Source of the DNA: Bradyrhizobium sp.
Lineage (GTDB): Bacteria > Pseudomonadota > Alphaproteobacteria > Rhizobiales > Xanthobacteraceae
Reading direction: 5' to 3'
Length of the DNA: 53,126 nt
NCBI RefSeq assembly: GCF_028868675.1
Contig: NZ_JAGWUA010000006.1
Span: forward strand, 1 to 53,126
The notes below the pieces were generated by a model, which saw only the letters and a list, made by a program, of their open reading frames with translations, was not told the DNA's origin and ran no database searches. The stretch's first letter is position 1; each line of letters opens with the position of its first letter. Below are positions 27,977 through 36,542 of this stretch, piece after piece. The position numbers and the translations under genes are program-made.

Positions 27977-28645
27977 TTGAGGATCCCATCCATCCTGGGC
28001 AGTGTTGTTCTGGCTGTCGCTTTGAGCGTCGGTGTCGCGCAGGCTTCCACCGTCAACGTCGCACTCTCAAGCGACGGGGCAAGCTTCGTGAGCGCAACAT
28101 CCCAGATCTTCTCCAGCAGTTCACCGTGCTGCGGCGGTTTCGTGAACGGTGGCTTGACCACGGCGCAAGACAATCTGCTGACGACGACCCCGATCCCGTG
28201 GCTTGCCAACGGCGACGAGCGCTTCATCTTCGACGATAACGACAGCGTCGCCTCTCTCATCATCAGGTTGGGCAGCATCAGCACGCTCGTCAGCTTCGGT
28301 GCCACCTTCAGCGCGACCGATCGAATTCCAGGGCTGTTCTCGGTAGCCACGTCGCTGGATGGCGTTCACTTCACGTCCGTCGGAACGTTGCTCAACCCGA
28401 ATTCATCGTTCAGCGGCGGCAATTCCACCCTCGTCACGACGGCGCCTCTCTCGGCATTGTACGTCGAATACTCTTTCGGCTCTGCTACTGGCACCAACGC
28501 GTACGGCGCCGGCGTCAGCGAAGTTTTCGCCTCTGTCGCAGGGGTCCCCGAGCCCTCGACCTGGGCAATGATGATGCTCGGCTTCTGCGGCCTCGGCTTC
28601 ATGGCGTATCGGCGGAAGAAGCAGATCGTGGCCGCACTCGCCTGA
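27977..28645 (+). CDS. PEP-CTERM sorted extracellular protein, TTG start
   Basis: A 222-residue exported protein. The TTG at 27977 follows AGGAG at the right distance and yields a clean signal peptide ([20 protein letters not shown]..., ending AQA). The middle is serine-, threonine- and glycine-rich beta-type sequence without a family I recognise. The C-terminus is a PEP-CTERM sorting tail: [24 protein letters not shown], i.e. PEP motif, membrane helix, basic end. Such proteins are handled by an exosortase and linked to exopolysaccharide matrices. No exosortase gene is in this window. The CC pair in SPCCGGF is unusual for an exported protein. Confidence 0.85.
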   Translation: MRIPSILGSVVLAVALSVGVAQASTVNVALSSDGASFVSATSQIFSSSSPCCGGFVNGGLTTAQDNLLTTTPIPWLANGDERFIFDDNDSVASLIIRLGSISTLVSFGATFSATDRIPGLFSVATSLDGVHFTSVGTLLNPNSSFSGGNSTLVTTAPLSALYVEYSFGSATGTNAYGAGVSEVFASVAGVPEPSTWAMMMLGFCGLGFMAYRRKKQIVAALA

Positions 28646-28666
28646 TGGCGGTCACCGGATATCAGC

Positions 28667-29782
28667 TCACGCCTTCGACGCGGCCGGGCGGGCGTCCGGC
28701 TGCGCCGCGCCGGCGCGGTCGACGAGCAGATCGGTCAGGCCCGCGCCCAGCCACATGCCGCCGAGCACGAGCCAGGCCGTCAGCGCGAACACGGAGGCGC
28801 CGGTGACGCCGGCGCCCACCGCGCAGCCGCCGGCGAGCATGGCGCCAAAGCCCATCAGCACCGCACCCAACAGGTAGCGGCGCATGCCGAGGCCGTCGGA
28901 AAATCCCTCGAGCTTCAGTTCGTGCGCGAGCGCCGCGGCGACGAACGAGCCGAGGAACACGCCGGGAATGATGCCGAGGTCGAAGCCGAGCCTGATCTGC
29001 GAGGAGTTGAGCACCAGCATCAGCAATTCGGCCGACGGGCCGGAAAAGGTCAGGCTCTTCAGCGTCACCGGGGCGAAGGACGACTGCGACAGCTGATAGG
29101 TGAAGAGCCAGCCGGCGACGACGGCCGCTCCCGTCGCGAGCGCCGACAGGATCAGGCGCCGCGGCAGGCGGCTGCGAAAGGCGAAGGCGAGGCCCGCGAT
29201 CAGCCACAGGCCGCCGAAGGCGAGCTTCTCCGGCGTGCCGCCGCCGAACACCGCCATGATGTCGCGCGACGGTCCGCCGTCGACCAGCCACAGATTGGTC
29301 AGCCATTCGCGCGCGGGCGACAGCAGGCCGTGCCAGGCGGCCTGCGCCGTCACCGCGAAGACGAGACCGGACAAGAGCGCGCGCAGGTTTCCGTTGGCCG
29401 ACAGCACGAGCAGCCGGCTCGCGCAGCCGCGGGCAAGGATCATGCCGCAGCCGAACATCACGCCGCCGATCATGGCGCCGGAAATGCTGCCCTGCTGCGC
29501 GAGCTGGCGCGCCTCGGAGACATCCAGCCAGCGGATCGCGACGAGCGCCTGCGTGCCGACGAGCGCCGCGGCGAAGGTCAGCAGCCAGACCGCAAGGCGC
29601 GGCCCGCCCTCGCCGCGCGAGAATTCGACCGCGGCGGCGCGCAGGCAGAACCGGCTCCTCTGGGCGAAGAAGCCGAAGAGGCCGCCGACCACGAGGCCGC
29701 CGAGCCAGGAGAGCCGGTCTTCACCCAGGAGATCGATGACCGATGTCAGCACGGCGCGCTCAGTTTTCGTCAGAGCCGGCAA
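28667..29782 (-). CDS. YeeE/YedE-family sulfur-compound transporter (sox-distal)
   Basis: Up to 371 residues and about ten membrane segments. It has the conserved cysteine motifs of the YeeE/YedE (TsuA) thiosulfate-uptake family: FAQRSRFCLRAA, GCGMILARGCASR and AGGCAVGAGVTG. It should move thiosulfate or another sulfur species across the inner membrane. The longest start is a TTG at 29782 with no clear ribosome binding site; a GTG at 29752 is an alternative. It lies 53 bp past the second DsrE-like gene on the same strand, closing the sox locus, while a second family member (soxT) closes the other side. Confidence 0.87.
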   Translation of the reverse strand: MPALTKTERAVLTSVIDLLGEDRLSWLGGLVVGGLFGFFAQRSRFCLRAAAVEFSRGEGGPRLAVWLLTFAAALVGTQALVAIRWLDVSEARQLAQQGSISGAMIGGVMFGCGMILARGCASRLLVLSANGNLRALLSGLVFAVTAQAAWHGLLSPAREWLTNLWLVDGGPSRDIMAVFGGGTPEKLAFGGLWLIAGLAFAFRSRLPRRLILSALATGAAVVAGWLFTYQLSQSSFAPVTLKSLTFSGPSAELLMLVLNSSQIRLGFDLGIIPGVFLGSFVAAALAHELKLEGFSDGLGMRRYLLGAVLMGFGAMLAGGCAVGAGVTGASVFALTAWLVLGGMWLGAGLTDLLVDRAGAAQPDARPAASKA

Positions 29783-29835
29783 GTCTAGCGACGTCGCGAT
29801 TCCGCCCCATGAGCCAGATCAAGGCCGCGCACGGC

Positions 29836-30279
29836 TCAGGGCCGCAAGTACGCAAAGCCCTGCTGCTGCAGCTCCGCAATCCGCACCACGCCGCCCTTCT
29901 CGGCCACCACGAAGCCGGGGATGAGGTCGTCGAGCTTGACGCCCTGCGCCTTCATGGTGTTGGCGCAGGCGTCGAAGCCGACGCCTTCCTGCGCCAGCTT
30001 CTGCATCGCCGCCACGGTGTGATCCTGGGCGGCGAGCGCATGGAACGCACGCAGCGCCGGGCCGTGAACGACGAGCCTGATGTCGGCCTTGCCGGGTCCG
30101 CCGACGCCATCGACGTGGTTCTGCAGATTGCCGAGCACGAAGACGACACGATCGGCATCCGCGAGGTGATAGACGACGCGCTGGCGCGCGGCCGGTTCGG
30201 CGGCCGCAGCGGCGCCGCCTGCGCCGAACGCCCCCAACAGTCCGGCAAGGCCCGCGCGAAGCATGGATCGACGCTGCAT
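29836..30279 (-). CDS. Exported DsrE-like sulfur-carrier protein (A)
   Basis: A 147-residue DsrE/DsrF-like protein with an export signal containing a twin arginine (MQRRSMLRAGLAGLLGAFGA...). The conserved cysteine of the family is in FDACANTMKAQG, which in DsrE-type proteins can carry a persulfide. The fold pattern (VVYHLADADRVVFVLGNLQNH, ADIRLVVHGPAL, GVVRIAELQQQGFAYLRP) is complete. DsrE proteins are normally cytosolic, so an exported version beside sox genes suggests a periplasmic persulfide relay; that is inference. A strong AGGAGG precedes the start. It is 8 bp after the hydrolase gene. Confidence 0.85.
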   Translation of the reverse strand: MQRRSMLRAGLAGLLGAFGAGGAAAAAEPAARQRVVYHLADADRVVFVLGNLQNHVDGVGGPGKADIRLVVHGPALRAFHALAAQDHTVAAMQKLAQEGVGFDACANTMKAQGVKLDDLIPGFVVAEKGGVVRIAELQQQGFAYLRP

Positions 30280-30287
30280 GTCTCCTC

Positions 30288-31190
30288 CTATCGTGTCTGC
30301 TTGATGAATTCGGCGATGCGATCGGCCGCGTCCTCGGCAAAGAGGTCGCGGAAGAAATGGTCGGCGTCCTCGATGGTGTCGAGCTGCACCCGGCCGCCGC
30401 TCGCGCCCGCGAGCTTCGCGAAGGACGTCGCCACATCAGGCACGACCGTGTCCTTCGTTCCCGCCAGCACGAGCACGGGCATCTTCAGTTGCGCCACCAG
30501 CGCCACGGTGTCCTGGCCGGGATCGGCCGCGTAGAACGAGGCAAAGGCGCGCGCCGTCACCGTGGCGTCGCGGCAGTAGATGAAACCGGGCACGGTCATC
30601 CATTCGCCGCCGCGCCCGGCCGCAACGGCCCTGGTCGCCTGCTCCAGCAACGGCTCGAGCGGCCTGCCGTAGGTTGCGGCATAGGACGCGCGAAGGCTCG
30701 CTTCGGCCGTGGCGGTGACCGGCGCAAGCAGTACGGCGGCCGCGACCGCGCCGCCGTTCGCCGCCAGATAACGCGCTACCTGGTTGCCGCCGCGCGAATG
30801 GCCGAAGGCGTAGATGCGCCGCGACAGGCCCTTTGCGTGTCGCACCCAGGCATCGATTTCGGCTGCGGCGTCATCGGTGACGTAGTCGTGGCGGGTCGCG
30901 CAGTCGTACATGCCCTTGCGGCGGTCCTGCCCGAGCGCCAGCGTGTGGGCGAGCGAGGCGATGCCGCGCTCGGCCAGCGCCTGCGCCAGCGTCCGGATCA
31001 CGTCCATGTCCTTGTGCGCCAGCGTGCCGTGGGTCATCACGACCAGCGGCGTGTCGGCCTGCATCGACGCCGGCGTGCGCAGCGTGGCGAGAACCGTGCG
31101 GCCGCCGACCGACAGCTCGATGTCCTGCTCGGCAGCGGCAGCCGTTCCGGCCAACGCGAGCAGGATCGAAAGTCCCACCAACCATCGCAT
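30288..31190 (-). CDS. Exported alpha/beta hydrolase in the sox operon
   Basis: A 300-residue protein with a Sec signal (MRWLVGLSILLALAGTAAAA). The alpha/beta-hydrolase landmarks are the oxyanion segment VVMTHGTLAHKDMD, the nucleophile elbow FGHSRGGNQ, the acid in LAGTKDTVVPD and the histidine in IEDADHFF. Two cysteines (MYDCATR and FIYCRDA) could form a disulfide. The substrate is unknown. The gene is embedded between two exported DsrE-like genes (gaps 14 and 8 bp) and downstream of soxCD, so it is almost surely expressed with the sox genes. A role in cleaving a sulfur-containing ester or thioester is possible but speculative. Confidence 0.85.
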   Translation of the reverse strand: MRWLVGLSILLALAGTAAAAEQDIELSVGGRTVLATLRTPASMQADTPLVVMTHGTLAHKDMDVIRTLAQALAERGIASLAHTLALGQDRRKGMYDCATRHDYVTDDAAAEIDAWVRHAKGLSRRIYAFGHSRGGNQVARYLAANGGAVAAAVLLAPVTATAEASLRASYAATYGRPLEPLLEQATRAVAAGRGGEWMTVPGFIYCRDATVTARAFASFYAADPGQDTVALVAQLKMPVLVLAGTKDTVVPDVATSFAKLAGASGGRVQLDTIEDADHFFRDLFAEDAADRIAEFIKQTR

Positions 31191-31204
31191 CAGTCGCCAT
31201 CTCC

Positions 31205-31669
31205 CTAGGGACGAACGATCGTCCAGTGCTTTTCCGCAAATTCCATCAGGGCGGCGACGCCGACCTGGGTGACGTTGACGCCCTCGATCAGCGGCGGCCG
31301 CCTGCCCTCCTTCACGCCAAGCGTCTCCAGCGTATTGCCGCAGGCGATGAAGCTCACATTGGGCATCGATTTCAGGAAATTGGTCATGCGCTCCTTCACC
31401 GGGGAGCGGTCGTCGAGCAGCATGTCGAGGCCGCCGTTGAAGGCGATCACGACGATCTCGACGTCCTCGCCCTGCCCCGAATAGTGCCGCGAGACGTTGG
31501 CCGCGACATCGAGCACGGCGCGCATCTTGGCGGGCTCGTCATCGCTGATCTGCAGCACCAGGCGGTGCGGATCGGCGGCGAAGGCCGGGATCGCGAACGC
31601 CGCGACGAGCAAGCCGGCGGCCGCACAAGCCCTAAGCAATGCGCGGCGGCTTGCCCCGCCGCGGTTCAC
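31205..31669 (-). CDS. Exported DsrE-like sulfur-carrier protein (B), GTG start
   Basis: A 154-residue DsrE-like protein with an export signal (MNRGGASRRALLRACAAAGL, cleavage near AFAAD). The family cysteine lies in FIACGNTLETLGV, the same C-x-N-T arrangement as the other DsrE-like protein of this operon. The rest follows the DsrE fold (RLVLQISDDEPAKMRAVLDVA, VEIVVIAFNGGLDML). The GTG at 31669 overlaps the soxD stop by 4 bp (GTGA), evidence of translational coupling to soxD. The two DsrE-like proteins may work as partners, as DsrE and DsrF do. Confidence 0.85.
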   Translation of the reverse strand: MNRGGASRRALLRACAAAGLLVAAFAIPAFAADPHRLVLQISDDEPAKMRAVLDVAANVSRHYSGQGEDVEIVVIAFNGGLDMLLDDRSPVKERMTNFLKSMPNVSFIACGNTLETLGVKEGRRPPLIEGVNVTQVGVAALMEFAEKHWTIVRP

Positions 31670-32367
31670 TCCACGCCCCGCGATTTCTTGTCCTTGTCTT
31701 CCGGCGTCACGTCGATGGCGGCGGCACGGGCGGTGATCTTCACCGGCGCGATGCAATTCTTCATGCAGGGATCCTTCTGCCAGAACGATTTCTCCGCGGC
31801 GGCGCGGTCGTCCATGACGAAACCCTGCTCGTTCGGCATCTTGATCGCGGCGAGATTCTTGTTGTTCAGCTCGAAATCCTGGTCGGTGATGACGTCGTTG
31901 AGATAGAGGACGTAGGCGACCAGCGCGTAATATTCGTCGACCTTGAAGGCCTCCGCGTTGCCGTAGGGCATGGCGTGGCGGACGTAGTCGAACACGGTCG
32001 AGGCATAGGGCCAGTAGGAGCCGACCGTCTTCACCGGGTTGTCGGAGGTCAGCGAGCCCTTGCCGCCGGCGAGCACGGGCCAGCGGCCGTTGCCCTCGCC
32101 GAACTCGCCGTGGCAGGATGCACAATTGTCCATGAACAGCTTTTCGCCCTGCGCGACCGTGCCCTTGCCCTCGGGCAGGCCCTGGCCGTCCGGACGCACG
32201 TCGATGTCCCAGCCGCGGATCTCCTCCGCCGTCGGGGCGCGGCCGATGTCGTAGCGCGGAGCGGACTTTGCCTCCGTTTTGGCGTCCGGCTTGCTCTGCG
32301 CCAGCGCCGGGGAGGCGATCGCGCCGGCGAGCAGCGCCGCGGCGACGAGCTTAGGCAACTTCGACAT
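31666..32367 (-). CDS. soxD: Sulfane dehydrogenase cytochrome c subunit SoxD, short monohaem form
   Basis: A 233-residue periplasmic cytochrome c with a Sec signal (to about residue 23). There is a single haem motif CASCH (82-86), and the likely axial methionine is M133 in HAMPYGN. The classic Paracoccus SoxD is longer and has two haems; no second CxxCH exists here. A C-terminal DPCMKNC segment (C201, C205) may form a disulfide. It partners the molybdenum subunit SoxC, with which it overlaps by 17 bp, and passes electrons from sulfane oxidation. The start at 32367 gives a proper signal peptide. Confidence 0.88.
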   Translation of the reverse strand: MSKLPKLVAAALLAGAIASPALAQSKPDAKTEAKSAPRYDIGRAPTAEEIRGWDIDVRPDGQGLPEGKGTVAQGEKLFMDNCASCHGEFGEGNGRWPVLAGGKGSLTSDNPVKTVGSYWPYASTVFDYVRHAMPYGNAEAFKVDEYYALVAYVLYLNDVITDQDFELNNKNLAAIKMPNEQGFVMDDRAAAEKSFWQKDPCMKNCIAPVKITARAAAIDVTPEDKDKKSRGVE

Positions 32368-33619
32368 TCTCGACCTCACCATTGGCCTGCACGTGCCAGG
32401 TCTGGATGCCATTGTTGTGATAGATGGAATTGACGCCGCGGATCTTGCGGAGCTCGGCCTTGCTCGGCTGCACGTAGCCGGTCTCGTCCTGCACGCGCGA
32501 TTGCAGCAGGAGCGGCTCGCCATTCCAGTCGAACTCGTAGTAGAAGCGCGCCAGCGCCTTGTCGAGCACGGGCCCGTCGAGCCGCGCCGGCCGCCAGTTG
32601 CGGCCGCCGTCGAGCGAGACGTCGACGCGCTTGACCTTGCCGTTGCCGCTCCAGGCGAGCCCCGAGATGATGGTAAAGCCCTTGCCGTGCCTGATCGGCG
32701 CCTGCGGACTCGGGCTCGTGATCACGGATTTGGCGTCCATCGCCCAGGTGAAGCGGCGCGCCTTTCCGCTCGGCAGGAGGTCGGTGTATTTCGAGGTCTC
32801 CTCGCGGGTATGCCAGGGCTGGTCGCCGACCTTGATGCGGCGCAGCCACTTGACCCAGAGATTGCCCTGCCAGCCCGGAACGACCAGCCGCATCGGATAG
32901 CCCTGCTCGGGATAGAGCGCCTCGCCGTTCATCTTGTAGGCGATGATGCAGTCGTCGAGCGCCTTCTCGATCGGCAGGCTGCGATCCATCGCGGCGGCGT
33001 CCGCGCCTTCGACCAGCAGCCACTTGCCGTTGGTCTTGACGCCGGCCTCCTCGAGCAGCGTGCGCAGCGACACGCCGGTGTACTGCACGCAATGGATCAT
33101 GCCGTGGGTGAACTGGCAGCCGTTGAGCTGGGCGCCGCGCCATTCCATGCCGGAATTGGCCGCGCACTCCATGAAGTGGATCCGGTTGACGCGCGGATAG
33201 CGCTTCAGCTCCTCCAGCGTCAGGATCAGCGGACGCTCGACCAGGCCATGGATCATCAGGCGATGGTCGGCCGGGTCGATCTCGGCGATGCCGCCGTGAT
33301 GGCGCTCGAAGCAGAGGCCGTTGGGCGTGATGATGCCTTCGAGCTCGTGCAGCGGCGTGAAGCTGACGGACGATTCGCGCGAGGCGGTCAGCCATTCGAC
33401 GTCGCGGCGGACGACGTCCTTCTCGAATTTCGAGGGCTTGCCGTAGGGCCGCACCGCGACGCCCTCGCCGAGCGCCCTGGTCCATTCCGGCACGTTGGGC
33501 GGCTGGTTCGCGGGATTGCCGCCGGCCCCCGCCGGCCTTGCCAGCATCGTCGCGGCAACGCCTGCGCCTGCGGCGAGGAAGTTGCGGCGGGACTGGCCTT
33601 GCTCGTCCATCTTCGACAT
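32351..33619 (-). CDS. soxC: Sulfane dehydrogenase molybdenum subunit SoxC
   Basis: A 422-residue sulfite oxidase-family molybdoenzyme with a Tat signal (QSRRNFLAAGAGVAATML). The molybdenum-ligating cysteine is C152 in HFMECAANSG. The dimerisation domain occupies the last 120 residues (VKRVDVSLDGGRNW). In the Sox system SoxCD oxidises the outer sulfane sulfur left on SoxY, yielding six electrons. It requires molybdenum cofactor, whose pathway gene moaA is elsewhere in this window. The start at 33619 lies 5 bp after soxB; an in-frame GTG at 33628 would overlap soxB. Confidence 0.95.
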   Translation of the reverse strand: MSKMDEQGQSRRNFLAAGAGVAATMLARPAGAGGNPANQPPNVPEWTRALGEGVAVRPYGKPSKFEKDVVRRDVEWLTASRESSVSFTPLHELEGIITPNGLCFERHHGGIAEIDPADHRLMIHGLVERPLILTLEELKRYPRVNRIHFMECAANSGMEWRGAQLNGCQFTHGMIHCVQYTGVSLRTLLEEAGVKTNGKWLLVEGADAAAMDRSLPIEKALDDCIIAYKMNGEALYPEQGYPMRLVVPGWQGNLWVKWLRRIKVGDQPWHTREETSKYTDLLPSGKARRFTWAMDAKSVITSPSPQAPIRHGKGFTIISGLAWSGNGKVKRVDVSLDGGRNWRPARLDGPVLDKALARFYYEFDWNGEPLLLQSRVQDETGYVQPSKAELRKIRGVNSIYHNNGIQTWHVQANGEVENVEVA

Positions 33620-33624
33620 CGCTC

Positions 33625-35316
33625 TCACGCTCCGGTCACCTTGACGGCGCGGTTCGGCTCGAGCCGAACCGTCTTCTGCCGCGTCAAATAGTTCGCAACG
33701 ACGTCCCAGATCGGCGGCCCCTCCGTGCCCTCGTTGACGCTGGCCCAGCCGGCCACCTGGTATTCCCTGTTCGGGTCGATCGGCGCGCCGGTCCTGGCGA
33801 GCTGCATGTCGGAGATGCGGCTGCCTTGCGGCCTGGCGATGTCGATCGCGTAGGACAGCCCGCCGATCCGCACCATGTCGCCGCCCTGCTGATAGTAGGG
33901 ATCGACGTTGAAGAGGTTGTCGGCGACGTCCTCGATGATCTCCTTCAGCCGTGCGCCCGTCATGCCCATGCGGTAGACGGCCGGGTAGGTGATGGCGGTG
34001 GCGTTGGTGACGTCCTCGAAGGTGATGTCCTGGCCCGGCAGCACGCTGGTGCCCCAGCGGAAGCCCGGCGACAGCGCGATCTCGGCATCGCGCTCGGTCA
34101 GCAGCGCCTGGCAGATCAGATCGTCGAAGGTGCCGTTGAAATTGCCGCGCCGGTAGAGCAGCGAGTCGGTCTTGCCGAGCACGCGCGAGAGATCGGCAGC
34201 AAATGGCTTGCGCACCTCGGCGATCTTCGCGGCCATCTCCGCATCCGGCGTGATGATGTCGGAGAACAGCGGGATCAGCTTGTACCGGAACGCCTTGACC
34301 TCGCCGTCGCGGACGTCGAGATCGAGCCGGGACACGAATTTTCCGGACGAGCCCGACGCGATCAGCAGCGTCTTGCCGACCTTGACAGCCTCGGGCAGCG
34401 CGTCATGGGTATGGCCGGTCAGGATGACGTCGATGCCCCTGACGCGGGAGGCCAGCTTGCGGTCGACGTCAAAACCGTTGTGCGACAGCAGCACGACGAG
34501 CTGCGCGCCGCCCTTGCGCGCCTTGTCGACCTGCGCCTGGACGTCCTCCTCGCGCACGCCGAACGACCAGTTCGGGATCATCCAGCGCGGATTGGCGACC
34601 GGCGTATAGGGAAAGGCCTGACCGAGCACCGCGATCTTGACGCCGCCGCGCTCGATCGTGGTGGAGGCCTCGAACGCCGCCTCGTTCCATTCGGTGTCGC
34701 GGATGTTGAGGCCAAGGAAGGGGAAGCCGAGACCTTCGATCGCCTGCTTGACGCGCTCGGTGCCGTAGGTGAATTCCCAGTGGCCGGTCATGGCGTCGGG
34801 CTTGAGCAGGGCCATGCAGTCGATCATGTCCTGGCCGCGCGTCTTCAGCGACGACCACGAGCCCTGCCAGGTGTCGCCGCCGTCGAGCAGCGCGACCTTG
34901 TCGCCGCGCTCGGCGCGGATCGCCTTGATCACGGTGGCGGCGCGATCGAGCCCGCCGATCTTGCCGTAGGTTTTTGCCAGCGCCTCGAAATCCTCAGAGG
35001 TCAGTGCGTAGGCCGCCGACGAGCCCGGCGCGACGCCGAAGCGGGCGAGGAACTCCTTCGCGGTGACGTGCGGCGGCAGCCCCTTGGCCTCGCCGACGCC
35101 GAGATTGGTCGAGGGTTCGCGGAAATAGAGCGGCATCAGCTGGCCGTGGATGTCGGTGACATGCACCAGCGTGACGTTGCCGAGCGGCTCGAAGGCCAGC
35201 AATTCCTTCTCGCTCAGGCGCTGCTGGGCGAAGGCCCGCGACAGGCCGGCACCGGGGCCGGCCGTGAGCGCGGCGGTCGCCGCGGCAACCTGAATGAATT
35301 CACGGCGCGAGATCAT
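33625..35316 (-). CDS. soxB: Thiosulfohydrolase SoxB
   Basis: A 563-residue dimanganese hydrolase of the 5'-nucleotidase/metallophosphoesterase superfamily, which removes sulfate from SoxY-bound thiosulfonate. It has a Tat signal (MISRREFIQVAAATAALTAG). Metal and active-site segments are VTDIHGQLMPLYFREPS (D55, H57), LDGGDTWQGS, GHWEFTYG (the SoxB-specific replacement of GNHE), LSHNGFDVDRKLA and LTGHTHDALPEA. Length and motifs are diagnostic of SoxB. It is in the middle of the operon with gaps of 25 bp (soxA) and 5 bp (soxC). Confidence 0.97.
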   Translation of the reverse strand: MISRREFIQVAAATAALTAGPGAGLSRAFAQQRLSEKELLAFEPLGNVTLVHVTDIHGQLMPLYFREPSTNLGVGEAKGLPPHVTAKEFLARFGVAPGSSAAYALTSEDFEALAKTYGKIGGLDRAATVIKAIRAERGDKVALLDGGDTWQGSWSSLKTRGQDMIDCMALLKPDAMTGHWEFTYGTERVKQAIEGLGFPFLGLNIRDTEWNEAAFEASTTIERGGVKIAVLGQAFPYTPVANPRWMIPNWSFGVREEDVQAQVDKARKGGAQLVVLLSHNGFDVDRKLASRVRGIDVILTGHTHDALPEAVKVGKTLLIASGSSGKFVSRLDLDVRDGEVKAFRYKLIPLFSDIITPDAEMAAKIAEVRKPFAADLSRVLGKTDSLLYRRGNFNGTFDDLICQALLTERDAEIALSPGFRWGTSVLPGQDITFEDVTNATAITYPAVYRMGMTGARLKEIIEDVADNLFNVDPYYQQGGDMVRIGGLSYAIDIARPQGSRISDMQLARTGAPIDPNREYQVAGWASVNEGTEGPPIWDVVANYLTRQKTVRLEPNRAVKVTGA

Positions 35317-35341
35317 GCGCTGCTCTCCTCAAGACCGTCGT

Positions 35342-36166
35342 TCAGTTGCGCACGGAGGGCGTCTCGACCGGCAGCCCGATGCCGCGCCAGGCGACGTAGA
35401 CCTCGAGCGCGAGGAACTCGTCCGACAGCGGCTTGTAGGGCTCGGCGCGCACGTCGAACATGCAGCCCTCGAAGCGTTCGTGCAGCGGCACCAGGCGCTG
35501 GTCGCGCAAACGGTAGGTCGGGAAGCCGTTGGTCTGGCCCTGGCTCAGGAAGTCGGCGCGCATGAACTTGCCGTTGTTGCGCTCGTGGCAGGAGGCGCAG
35601 GCGAGATCGAGCTGGCCGACCCGGGTATAGTAGATCTGCTTGCCGCGCTCGAACCACGGCGACATCGGCCCGTCGGTCTTCACCGCCACCGGCATGCCGC
35701 GCGACTGGAAGCGCACGAAGGCGGTCATGTCGGTCAGCGCCTGCGACTTGAACGCCCAGGGCTCCGCCTTCATCTTCTCGGTGCGGCAGATGTTGATGCG
35801 CTGCTCGAGATTGACCGGCTTCTTCAGCCTGTCGTCCCATTTGGGCATGGCGGCGCCGACGCCCTTCATGGTCGTCTCCGCCTCGCCGTGGCAGCTCGCG
35901 CAGGACTTGCCCTCGCTGCCCTCGACCTTCTTCCAGGCGTCGGCGGCGCGCTCCACCGCGAGGAAGCCCGGATTCTCCAGGTCGTCGTCCTGCAGCGCGC
36001 GCGTCTCCTTGCTGCGGAACTCGTAGCCGGAGATGATGGTCTTGAAGACGTGGCCGGGCGGCGCAGGAATGCCCTTGCGTTCGGCCTCCTGCGCAGAAAT
36101 GCCCGCGCCGGTCAGGACGATTGCCGCCGCGGCGACGGCGAACAGGCCAACGTAACGAGACGTCAT
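35342..36166 (-). CDS. soxA: Dihaem cytochrome SoxA
   Basis: A 274-residue periplasmic cytochrome and catalytic half of SoxAX, which joins thiosulfate to the SoxY cysteine. Two CASCH haem motifs occur at 89-93 and 190-194. The catalytic cysteine ligand is C235 in FEGCMFDVRAEPY, which becomes a persulfide in known SoxA proteins. C127 (INICRTE) matches the disulfide-type cysteine of the dihaem class. A Sec signal covers about residues 1-25. The start at 36166 is preferred over 36199 because GGGAG lies 9 nt before it. Confidence 0.96.
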   Translation of the reverse strand: MTSRYVGLFAVAAAAIVLTGAGISAQEAERKGIPAPPGHVFKTIISGYEFRSKETRALQDDDLENPGFLAVERAADAWKKVEGSEGKSCASCHGEAETTMKGVGAAMPKWDDRLKKPVNLEQRINICRTEKMKAEPWAFKSQALTDMTAFVRFQSRGMPVAVKTDGPMSPWFERGKQIYYTRVGQLDLACASCHERNNGKFMRADFLSQGQTNGFPTYRLRDQRLVPLHERFEGCMFDVRAEPYKPLSDEFLALEVYVAWRGIGLPVETPSVRN

Positions 36167-36195
36167 CCGACCACTCCCTCGAAGCCCCAGCGGCA

Positions 36196-36522
36196 TCATG
36201 CCTTGAGCGCGATCTTCTCTTCGGCCGTGATCACCGTGCCGTCATCGTCGGTCCAGGAGAACTTGAACGTTCCGGCCTCATCCACCTTCGCATTGAACTG
36301 GATGTAGGGATTGGCGGAGATCGCGGGCTCCAGCGCGCAGGCGAACAGCGGTTTGCCGTTGAACTCGCAGGCGAACTTGTTGATGATCTTGCGCGGAATG
36401 GCCTTGCCCTGCGCGTCCTTGCGCTGGCCGGATTCCATGACGTGCGAGACCAGGGTCTTGATCTGGATGACGTCGCCCTTGGCCGCTTCCTTGGGAAGCT
36501 TGATGCGCGGTTTGTCTGCCAT
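36196..36522 (-). CDS. soxZ: Sulfur carrier complex subunit SoxZ
   Basis: A 108-residue immunoglobulin-like protein without a signal peptide, exported as a complex with SoxY through the SoxY signal. The SoxZ wording PRIKLPKEAAKGDVIQIKTL, HVMESGQRKD and ISANPYIQFNAKVDEAGTF is clear. It binds SoxY and shapes the swinging-arm docking surface. The start at 36522 has AGGAG 9 nt upstream. Gaps to soxY and soxA are 20 and 29 bp. Confidence 0.96.
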   Translation of the reverse strand: MADKPRIKLPKEAAKGDVIQIKTLVSHVMESGQRKDAQGKAIPRKIINKFACEFNGKPLFACALEPAISANPYIQFNAKVDEAGTFKFSWTDDDGTVITAEEKIALKA

Positions 36523-36542
36523 GATGTTTCTCCTCTCGCTTC

